A stretch of 64,000 bases of DNA from Fervidobacterium sp. (GTDB taxonomy: Bacteria; Thermotogota; Thermotogae; Thermotogales; Fervidobacteriaceae): assembly GCA_026419195.1 (NCBI GenBank), contig JANZZV010000004.1:62001-126000 (forward strand), given 5' to 3'. Positions 8,890 to 16,084 of the stretch are shown here, piece by piece. A program made the position numbers and the translations under genes. How positions within the stretch are numbered: the stretch's first letter is position 1; each line of letters opens with the position of its first letter. A model generated the notes under the pieces. The model saw nothing but the letters and a program-made list of their open reading frames with translations, was not told the DNA's origin and made no database searches.

Positions 8890-9839
8890 TCAATCTTACA
8901 CCATCAGTTTATGAAAAAGAACTCAGAGAAGTTTACGGAGAACTACTTTTCAAATATGCAACAGAGGATTCGCGTATAGTTGTTTTGAACGCAGACCTTG
9001 CAAGATCGGATGGTACACTGAAGTTTAAAGAGTCATTCCCTGACAGATTTATTGATGTAGGTGTTGCAGAGGCAAACATGATCGGCATTGCTGCGGGTCT
9101 TGCCAACGTTGGTTTGATTCCGATAACACATACATTTACCCCATTTTCAACACGTAGAGCATTTGATCAAATCACCATATCTGTTGCTTACGCTGATTTA
9201 CCGGTAAAGATGATGGGAACCGATCCTGGTGTTACAGCTGAGTTGAACGGTGGTACACACATGAGTTTTGAGGATGCTGGAATAATGAGAAGTTTACCAA
9301 ATATGACAATTGTTGAGCCTGCTGATGCTGTACAATTCAAAGCTATGTTTGAACAAATAATTTACTATCCAAAACCCATATATGTACGTATGTATAGAAG
9401 AAGGAAAGAAAAATTTTTTGAAGAAGGGATGGAGTTTAAAATTGGAAAGATTACAACACTGAAAGATGGTAAGGATATAACGATAATCTGCTCTGGTCTT
9501 ATGGTTGGTCAAGCGATGATCGCAACACAAATGCTTGAAAAAGAGGGTATAAGTGTAAAACTTTTAAACATGCACACATTAAAACCTGTAGATGAAGAAG
9601 CGATCATCGATGCGGCTAAACAAACTGGTCGTATAATTGTTGTTGAAAATCATAGTATTATTAATGGATGGGGAAGTGCTGTTGCGGAAGTTTTAGCTGA
9701 AAATTATCCGGTTGTTATGAAACGGATAGGTGTGAGAGACCATTTTGGGGAAGTTGGATTCACCGACTTTTTGTTAAGAAAATACAAAATGACGGCTGAG
9801 GATATTTACAAAACTGCCTTGGATCTTCTGAAAGGGTGA
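8886..9839 (+). CDS. Transketolase, C-terminal (pyrimidine-binding) subunit
   Basis: A 317-residue C-terminal subunit. The catalytic Glu that activates TPP is Glu62 in DVGVAEANM, and TFTPFSTRRAFDQ follows. The acceptor-binding stretch differs from ordinary transketolases: where those read roughly TH-x-G-I then GEDGxTHQ, this protein has GTDPGVTAELNGGTHMS. The usual His is therefore Asp113, and the Asp equivalent to E. coli TktA Asp469 is Asn121, while His125 is kept. These changes suggest an unusual sugar substrate and are consistent with a SqwH-like subunit. It is translationally coupled to both neighbours. Family assignment is firm; substrate is inference. Confidence 0.9.
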   Translation: MINLTPSVYEKELREVYGELLFKYATEDSRIVVLNADLARSDGTLKFKESFPDRFIDVGVAEANMIGIAAGLANVGLIPITHTFTPFSTRRAFDQITISVAYADLPVKMMGTDPGVTAELNGGTHMSFEDAGIMRSLPNMTIVEPADAVQFKAMFEQIIYYPKPIYVRMYRRRKEKFFEEGMEFKIGKITTLKDGKDITIICSGLMVGQAMIATQMLEKEGISVKLLNMHTLKPVDEEAIIDAAKQTGRIIVVENHSIINGWGSAVAEVLAENYPVVMKRIGVRDHFGEVGFTDFLLRKYKMTAEDIYKTALDLLKG

Positions 9840-11860
9840 GCGTCATGTATTTATCCAAAGATGGTTTTAAAATATCGATTAAAACACTTCAATTACATCA
9901 TAGCAATGCATTTCCAATGTTTTACGTAGGTGTTGGGAAAAACAAATACGAGATGTCCCACGGAAATTTCAACATAGAAAAATTCTACGAATCAAAAATA
10001 CCGTTGAGAAAATTCAATATACTCGAAAATAACGGGAATAGTTTAAAAATAAGATTTTACAGTGATGAATTATATTTGGAGTGCTTATTTGAGATTTTTG
10101 ATAGTAAAGTCAAGATAACTATCCTTGGTTTTTCTGATGGGTTAAATAGGCTTTGGATAAATATCCCTGCAGATCCAAAAGAAGAGGTATTTGGTTGTGG
10201 AGAACAATATTCTTTTTTAAATTTGCGTGGTAAAAGAGTCCCACTATGGGTTTCAGAACAAGGAGTTGGCAGAAATAAGAGAGATTTAATCACTCATTTT
10301 GCAAATTATAAAGATGATGCTGGAGGAGACTGGTACACAACGTATTTTCCACAGCAGACTTTCGTGTCCTCAAAAAATTATTACTGTGTAATTTACGACT
10401 ATTCTTACATGGAATTCGACTTCACGCATGAAATGTTCCACCAACTTGAAGTTCATAACATACCGAATGCAATATCATTTGGAATTGGTGACAACTTATT
10501 AACTGCTGTTGAAATGTTGACAAGAGAAATAGGTACACCACCTGCTTTGCCTGACTGGATATACGACGGGGTTATTGTTGGGTTGCAAGGTGGTACACAG
10601 ATAGTTATTCCAAAGGTGAGAAAAGCTCTTGATAAGGGATTAAAAATAACGGGGATGTGGATACAAGATTGGGAAGGTAAGAGAATTACGACGTTTGGTA
10701 AGCAACTCATGTGGAACTGGGTTTATGATAAGAATATGTATCCGGATTTACCACGGATTATAGATGAACTGAGAAATGAGGGTATAAGAACACTCGGATA
10801 TATAAACCCATTTTTAGCCCTCGAAGGCTCACTTTACAAAGAAGCTTCAGATAAAGGACTACTTGTTAAAAAGATTGATGGTTCGGAATACCATATTGTT
10901 GTCACTACATTTCCTGCTGCCCTCTTAGATCTTACGAATCCTGAGACACAAAGCTGGATTAAAGATGTGATAAAAAATAACATGATAGGAATAGGGCTTT
11001 CAGGTTGGATGGCGGATTTTGGAGAATACCTTCCAACAGATGCTGTACTATACGACGGCACGCCAGCTGAGCTTTATCATAACAGGTACCCAGTTGAGTG
11101 GGCAAGAGTAAATAGGGAAGCTGTCGAAGAATCTGGTAAGTTGGGTGAAATAGTTTTCTTTATGAGGGCTGGTAATCTTGGAAGTAGCAAGTATTCCACA
11201 CTTTTCTGGCACGGTGATCAAATGGTGAATTGGTCAAGGGATGATGGTTTGCCGTCTGTTGTTGTCGCTGCTCAGTCTATGAGTATGTCAGGATTGAGTT
11301 TGACGCATTCTGATATCGGTGGCTACACAACCCTTGCAAAGCATGTACCTGAAATAGTATGGACCAAAAGAACAAAAGAACTTTTCATGAGGTGGGCAGA
11401 ACAAGCAACTTTCACTCCTGTAATGAGAACTCACGAAGGAAACTGGCCTGATGAAAATTGGCAATTTGATTCTGATGACGAAACTTTGTTACATTTTTCA
11501 AGAATGTCTAAGATTCATGCTGCACTAAAACCTTACATTAAGGCTCTTGTGGACAACTATGTTAATCAATACAAACCTATATTCATTCCGCTAAATGTGT
11601 TGTATCCAACAAATGAAAGCGAAAGATTTAAGTATCAGTATTTATTTGGTGAAGACTTATTGATCGCTCCTGTCTTGCAACCAGATACGAAAGAATGGGA
11701 AGTGTATCTACCACCAGACAGATGGGTACACCTTTGGAGTGGCAAAGAATACAACGGTGGTACTTACAATATAAGTGCACCTTATGGTTATCCACCTGTA
11801 TTTTATAAAGCAAGTTCAAAATTTAAGTATGTGTTCGAAAAAGCGGGTGATGTGAGTTGA
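9836..11860 (+). CDS. GH31 glycosidase of the YihQ (sulfoquinovosidase) type, with altered sulfonate-site Arg
   Basis: A 674-residue GH31 alpha-glycosidase (three fewer if the ATG at 9845 is used). It follows E. coli YihQ, as I recall that sequence, without gaps and at a constant offset of 11 over about 250 residues. The nucleophile is Asp394 in WMADFGEYLP (YihQ Asp405), the acid/base is Asp461 in GDQ (Asp472), and Tyr497 in HSDIGGY matches Tyr508. Gln251, Gln277 and Trp293 match Gln262, Gln288 and Trp304 of the sulfoquinovose pocket. The exception is Gln290, which replaces YihQ Arg301, a direct sulfonate ligand. No signal peptide is seen, so it acts in the cytosol on imported glycosides. It is either a sulfoquinovosidase with a modified pocket or an enzyme for a related 6-modified glucoside. 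Confidence 0.88.
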   Translation: MSVMYLSKDGFKISIKTLQLHHSNAFPMFYVGVGKNKYEMSHGNFNIEKFYESKIPLRKFNILENNGNSLKIRFYSDELYLECLFEIFDSKVKITILGFSDGLNRLWINIPADPKEEVFGCGEQYSFLNLRGKRVPLWVSEQGVGRNKRDLITHFANYKDDAGGDWYTTYFPQQTFVSSKNYYCVIYDYSYMEFDFTHEMFHQLEVHNIPNAISFGIGDNLLTAVEMLTREIGTPPALPDWIYDGVIVGLQGGTQIVIPKVRKALDKGLKITGMWIQDWEGKRITTFGKQLMWNWVYDKNMYPDLPRIIDELRNEGIRTLGYINPFLALEGSLYKEASDKGLLVKKIDGSEYHIVVTTFPAALLDLTNPETQSWIKDVIKNNMIGIGLSGWMADFGEYLPTDAVLYDGTPAELYHNRYPVEWARVNREAVEESGKLGEIVFFMRAGNLGSSKYSTLFWHGDQMVNWSRDDGLPSVVVAAQSMSMSGLSLTHSDIGGYTTLAKHVPEIVWTKRTKELFMRWAEQATFTPVMRTHEGNWPDENWQFDSDDETLLHFSRMSKIHAALKPYIKALVDNYVNQYKPIFIPLNVLYPTNESERFKYQYLFGEDLLIAPVLQPDTKEWEVYLPPDRWVHLWSGKEYNGGTYNISAPYGYPPVFYKASSKFKYVFEKAGDVS

Positions 11861-13290
11861 AAAAAGTTAAGATCGGACTTGTGGGTTTGATACAACACAA
11901 CTTCAGAGGAGATAAAGAAAGTGTATATAAAAGATCAATTCAGGAGTTGCAAGAACTTGCACAAGAGATGGATTTTGAGTTTGTTTTTAGAAAAGATTTT
12001 GTCGTTACACAGCAAGATGCACAGGTTGCTAAAAGGCAAATGGAAGATGAAAGTGTTGATTTCTTGTTCATTCAGTCAACTTCGTTTTCTTCTGGTTACT
12101 TGATTCAGCAGCTTGCGCAAACAAACACTTTTCTTGGGCTGTGGGCAATCCCTGAATCATCAAAATATGGTCCTTTGCCGTTGAATTCGTTTTGTAATAT
12201 GAATTTGAACATGAGCCAACTCAACAGATTTTTGCCGTATTTAAACAAAGACGCCAAGTGGTTCTATGGATATCCCAAAGATGAAATATTCAAGAAAAGA
12301 TTCACGACGACTTTAAGAGCGCTTAGAGCAATCAAAAATATATTTGGTTCAAAATTTCTACTCATAGGCGGTCGGGCACCCGGGTTTGATAATTTATTTT
12401 ACGATCCACGAATGTTAAAAGCTAAACTTCGTGTTTCGGTAGACGAAATGGAATTTTGTGAATTGAAAACAAGGTTTTTGAGCTATTCGAGTGAACAATT
12501 AAGAGATTTAATTGCTCAGATAGAATCTAATTACACTATAAGAGACGAATACGCCAAAAATTCCTTAGAAAAAATGGCAAGGTTGATTCTAACAGTTAGA
12601 CAATTGAAGGAAGAAGGTAATTACAATGGCTTTGCGATCTCCTGCTGGCCAAAATTTAGACTTGAGCTGGGAATGGTACCTTGTGCATCGTATGCTTTTT
12701 TATCTGACGAAACGAGTACAACTGTTTGTGAAGGTGATGTGATAAGTCTTCTAAGTATGAAGATTTTAGAATACATTGCCGATTATCCGGCAATATTGAT
12801 GGATCTATCTGATGTAGACTTCAGCGATAATTCAATATTTTTGTGGCACTGTGGAATAGGTAGCAAGTTTTATGCTAAAGGTAAAATTGAACTTGAAAAG
12901 CACTTTAATCCAGGTCCAAAAGATCCTGAAAAAGGTTGGCTTACAATGGCCCCCGTTGCATCTATGAAATTCTTGGAAATACCAGTAACTATATCAAGGA
13001 TTACCAACAACTTGAACGAATACTTTGTTCTTACTGGAGAATTTTTCGATAGTCAGGACAAACCGGACTACGACGGCAGTAGAGGCTGGCTTGGAAAATT
13101 AAAATTCTTTGATGAAGATATAACAACCCTTGATCTGATTAATACTATTATGGTAAACAAAATAGAACACCATTTTCCACTTGTAAAAGGCAATTACACG
13201 AGCGAAGTTATCGAATTTATGAATTGGCTTGGCTTTGAAAAAATTCCAAAAATTCAGTATAAAGATTATTACCAAAGGAGGCATAGCTAA
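11857..13290 (+). CDS. L-fucose/L-arabinose isomerase-like protein; candidate sulfoquinovose isomerase
   Basis: A 477-residue cytosolic protein with the overall build of the fucose/arabinose isomerase fold. It has an N-terminal Rossmann-like part (KIGLVGLIQHN), a central domain with GGRAPGFD, and a C-terminal part with CWPKFRLELG, CEGDV, WHCG and GEFFD. The Cys-Glu-Gly-Asp and Trp-His-Cys-Gly positions correspond to where metal ligands lie in fucose isomerases. It overlaps the glycosidase gene by TTGA. In the proposed pathway it would turn sulfoquinovose into 6-deoxy-6-sulfofructose; that role is inferred from order and chemistry, since every sulfofructose-dependent route needs an aldose-ketose isomerase. 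Confidence 0.72.
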   Translation: MKKVKIGLVGLIQHNFRGDKESVYKRSIQELQELAQEMDFEFVFRKDFVVTQQDAQVAKRQMEDESVDFLFIQSTSFSSGYLIQQLAQTNTFLGLWAIPESSKYGPLPLNSFCNMNLNMSQLNRFLPYLNKDAKWFYGYPKDEIFKKRFTTTLRALRAIKNIFGSKFLLIGGRAPGFDNLFYDPRMLKAKLRVSVDEMEFCELKTRFLSYSSEQLRDLIAQIESNYTIRDEYAKNSLEKMARLILTVRQLKEEGNYNGFAISCWPKFRLELGMVPCASYAFLSDETSTTVCEGDVISLLSMKILEYIADYPAILMDLSDVDFSDNSIFLWHCGIGSKFYAKGKIELEKHFNPGPKDPEKGWLTMAPVASMKFLEIPVTISRITNNLNEYFVLTGEFFDSQDKPDYDGSRGWLGKLKFFDEDITTLDLINTIMVNKIEHHFPLVKGNYTSEVIEFMNWLGFEKIPKIQYKDYYQRRHS

Positions 13291-13293
13291 ATC

Positions 13294-13773
13294 ATGACCA
13301 AGAAGGTTGTTATAGGCTCCGATAAATCAGGCTTCTTTCTAAAAGAGGAGATAAAAAAATTCCTTGAAGATAAGGGTTATTATGTTGAGGACGTCGGCAC
13401 CAAAGACTTAGACAATTGGTTACCATTTTACGACGTTGCTCCAATATTGGCAAAGAAGATACAATCTGGTGAATTTGAGAAAGGCATTCTCATATGTGGA
13501 ACTGGTGCTGGGATGGCTATAGTAGCTAATAAATTTAAAGGAATATATGCAGTAGCAGTGGAAGGTAGTTACACAGCCAGAATGGCACAAGTAATAAATA
13601 ATGCTAACGTACTTACTATGGGCGGATGGGTAGTTGCACCTCAACAAGCCTGTGACATGGTTGAAAGATGGCTGAACGCTCAATTTACAGAAGGTTTGGA
13701 AGAATGGAGGCAAGTATTACTCAAAGGAGCACAAAACGAAATTAGAAGGATAGAGGAGGAAAATTTCAAATAA
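13294..13773 (+). CDS. RpiB/LacAB family isomerase with lost phosphate-binding residues; candidate sulfoerythrose isomerase
   Basis: A 159-residue RpiB-family isomerase. The catalytic Cys69 in ICGTGAGM and Asp10 are kept. Compared with the canonical copy at 59892, several substrate-phosphate and ring-opening residues differ. His9 is replaced by Lys11, the ARRHNNAN segment becomes MAQVINNAN so that His98 aligns with Ile101, the Arg of GIRA is Tyr, and the first C-terminal Arg aligns with Leu135. Loss of these residues fits a substrate without a phosphate. In the sulfo-transketolase pathway an RpiB-like enzyme (SqwI) isomerises 4-deoxy-4-sulfoerythrose, which would explain this divergence. The gene shares a TAATG junction with the regulator gene. 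Confidence 0.85.
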   Translation: MTKKVVIGSDKSGFFLKEEIKKFLEDKGYYVEDVGTKDLDNWLPFYDVAPILAKKIQSGEFEKGILICGTGAGMAIVANKFKGIYAVAVEGSYTARMAQVINNANVLTMGGWVVAPQQACDMVERWLNAQFTEGLEEWRQVLLKGAQNEIRRIEEENFK

Positions 13774-14789
13774 TGCACGAATTAAAAAAATTCATAACCA
13801 TAAAAGATATAGCACGCGCTGCTGGTGTTTCTATTAACACAGTATCGAGAGCACTTGGAAACAGAGGGTACGTAAAAAAAGATACAAAGGAAAAGATACT
13901 AAAAATAGCCCAAGAGCTTGGTTATACTCCTAACTGTGCTGCAACAGCCTTAAGGACAAGAAAATCTGGCATCATTGGTGTTATAGTGGTCGATAATTCG
14001 AATCCGTTTTATGCAGAGTTAGTTAAGGGTATAGAGAGTGAAGCAAGGATAAATGGTTACAATATAATATTAATAAATACAGATAGGAATTATGAGAACG
14101 AGGTAAAGGCTATCCAAACACTTTTAAAACGTAGAGTGGATGGCTTGATAATATGTGCTGTTCAGTCACAAGTAGAAGATATAAAGGAACTCGTTGATAA
14201 GAAAATACCAAATGTCATTGTGGGAAGTAAACTAAATGGAATTAAGACAAATTACGTTTGCAGCGACGATGAAATGGGTGGATACATTGCCGCAAAGCAT
14301 CTTATTGAAACTGGACATAGGAAGTTACTCTTCCTGAACGCCTTTGATTATAAATATGCAGCAAGGATGAGGGAAAAAGGCGCAAGAAAAGCAATAGCAG
14401 AGTCAGCAAAAGTTGTTGAATTAAGTGTAATCAATTCGCTTGAAGGATTTGAGAATGCTTACAAAAAGTTTAAAGAAGTAATCTCAAAAAGTATTTCATT
14501 CGATGGTGTATTGTGTTATAACGACATATATGCTTTTGCTGTAATAAAGGTTGCAAAAGAAAGTGGATTTAAAATACCTGAAGACTTTTCATTAATAGGC
14601 TTTGATGACATAGAATTTTCCTCAGTTTTAAATCCATCATTAACAACTATCAGAGTAGACAAGGTAATGCTTGGTTCGCAAGCATTCAAAGCGCTTATTA
14701 AAAGTATAAAAGAAGATGTTATCACCGAATTAACTTTACCTGTTCAGCTTGTTGAGCGCGAAACTGTTAAGAGAATTAAATTATTTTAA
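13773..14789 (+). CDS. LacI-family transcriptional regulator
   Basis: A 338-residue LacI/GalR repressor. The helix-turn-helix is at residues 7-27 (ITIKDIARAAGVSINTVSRAL), followed by the hinge region NCAATALRTRKS and a periplasmic-binding-protein-like sensor domain with DNSNPFYAELVKGIE and the C-terminal IGFDDIEFSSVLNPSLTTIR. It is the last gene of the operon, starting on the A of the preceding stop codon, and is followed by a strong terminator. It most likely binds the palindrome at 1526-1539 and releases it in the presence of a sugar of the cluster. Confidence 0.93.
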   Translation: MHELKKFITIKDIARAAGVSINTVSRALGNRGYVKKDTKEKILKIAQELGYTPNCAATALRTRKSGIIGVIVVDNSNPFYAELVKGIESEARINGYNIILINTDRNYENEVKAIQTLLKRRVDGLIICAVQSQVEDIKELVDKKIPNVIVGSKLNGIKTNYVCSDDEMGGYIAAKHLIETGHRKLLFLNAFDYKYAARMREKGARKAIAESAKVVELSVINSLEGFENAYKKFKEVISKSISFDGVLCYNDIYAFAVIKVAKESGFKIPEDFSLIGFDDIEFSSVLNPSLTTIRVDKVMLGSQAFKALIKSIKEDVITELTLPVQLVERETVKRIKLF

Positions 14790-14847
14790 ATGCTCATAAG
14801 TTAAGGCCAGCTCCATCACCGAATGATAGTACTTGAATACCAGATAC

Positions 14848-14880
14848 GTCCCTCGAAATTTTCGAGGGGCATTTTTATTT
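14848..14880 (+). terminator. Rho-independent terminator of the sugar operon
   Basis: CCCTCGAAA and TTTCGAGGG form a nine-pair stem around one central base at 14850-14868, followed by GC and a T-rich run. It closes the transcript that begins upstream of 1579. Confidence 0.85.
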
Positions 14881-14894
14881 TTAGCCTAATTCTA

Positions 14895-14923
14895 TTGAAA
14901 TTTATTCGAAAAAGAGATAAAAT
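14895..14923 (+). promoter_or_regulatory. Promoter for the glycosyltransferase gene
   Basis: TTGAAA (14895-14900) and TAAAAT (14918-14923) are separated by exactly 17 bases, 55 bases upstream of the chosen GTG start. Confidence 0.55.
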
Positions 14924-14977
14924 TAAGGCGCAAAAAGTCTCAAAATATTCGTGGATAAATCAGAAGGGAGTGTTAGC

Positions 14978-16033
14978 GTGATATTCGAGGTTAAATCCAA
15001 CAAAATAAGCAAATCACCAACTGTGTCGATAATTATACCGGCATACAATTTAGAAAGATACATCGGTAAAGCAATAAACAGCGTCTTTGAAGAACTAACC
15101 AGTAGTAGTGATTTGGAATTAATAATTGTGAATGATGGTTCCAAAGACAAAACAGAGGAAAAAATTTTAGAGGTGCTGAAGGGTAACAAAATTAATTGGA
15201 CATTAATAAGTCAATCGAATAGTGGCGTAAGTGCTGCACGAAATATTGGAATACAATACGCAAGAGGTCGGTACATACGATTTCTTGACGGTGACGATGA
15301 ATTTGTATCCGGTTCCGTTCAGAAACTGCTAAGTTTTGCGGAGCATTACAACGCCGACTTTGTGTTTGGTAAATTTGTCATGAAGACAGCCAAGGGTAAG
15401 ACGATAATGACTTCTGATGACCTCTCAAAACTAACAAGAGGCCTAAAAAACAAGAAAGACATTATTATAGATTTTCTCAACTATAAACCTTTTATCCACC
15501 TTGGTAACATCCTTTTTTGCAAGGAAACTTTAGTCAGGCATAACGTTAGATTTACTCAAGGTGTCAAAATTTCAGAAGATTTTGAGTTTATAGCCAAGCT
15601 TATGTACAATTCAAACCGTATAGTGTTTTTAGACGAATACGTTTATCAATGGCTTTACAGAAAAACTTCAACGACGAAAACAAAGAGTCTTGCAATGTTC
15701 CATCATGTTGGTGTCATGAAAAGATTAATTAAGTACTTTTTTTCCAAGGGAGAAAGTGATATTGCTAAAAAGATTCAAAATGAGGCTTTGGCACTTGCAT
15801 ACGGTCAAGTAATTGGTATACTTGCATACAATAGACTTGACTATCGTGTTTGGAGAATGTTAGCAAATAACAAAGAAATCAAGAAATACGTGAGTAAAAT
15901 TAAATTAGATAGAGAAAGAAGTAGATTTCACTCAAAAATGCATATAGCAAAAAACGTATATCATTTGTCCCCAACACTCTTGTATGTGATAATGAGAATG
16001 GCACGCAAATATCACGATGTGTGGGCGCGATAA
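14978..16033 (+). CDS. Family 2 glycosyltransferase
   Basis: A 351-residue GT-A fold glycosyltransferase of family 2. It shows VSIIIPAYNLERYIGKAI at the start of the domain, NDGSKDKTE, GVSAARNIGIQYARGRYIRFLDGDDE containing the metal-binding DGDD, and a C-terminal extension rich in Lys and Arg. It would add sugars to cell-surface polysaccharide or glycolipid at the cytoplasmic face of the membrane. The GTG at 14978 is preferred because GAAGGGAG lies seven bases upstream, whereas an in-frame GTG at 14951 has no such site. Donor and acceptor cannot be deduced. Confidence 0.88.
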   Translation: MIFEVKSNKISKSPTVSIIIPAYNLERYIGKAINSVFEELTSSSDLELIIVNDGSKDKTEEKILEVLKGNKINWTLISQSNSGVSAARNIGIQYARGRYIRFLDGDDEFVSGSVQKLLSFAEHYNADFVFGKFVMKTAKGKTIMTSDDLSKLTRGLKNKKDIIIDFLNYKPFIHLGNILFCKETLVRHNVRFTQGVKISEDFEFIAKLMYNSNRIVFLDEYVYQWLYRKTSTTKTKSLAMFHHVGVMKRLIKYFFSKGESDIAKKIQNEALALAYGQVIGILAYNRLDYRVWRMLANNKEIKKYVSKIKLDRERSRFHSKMHIAKNVYHLSPTLLYVIMRMARKYHDVWAR

Positions 16034-16084
16034 ATCTTTTTGATTAATTATTTGAAAGGAGGGAAAGGGCTTATCCCAATTTTT

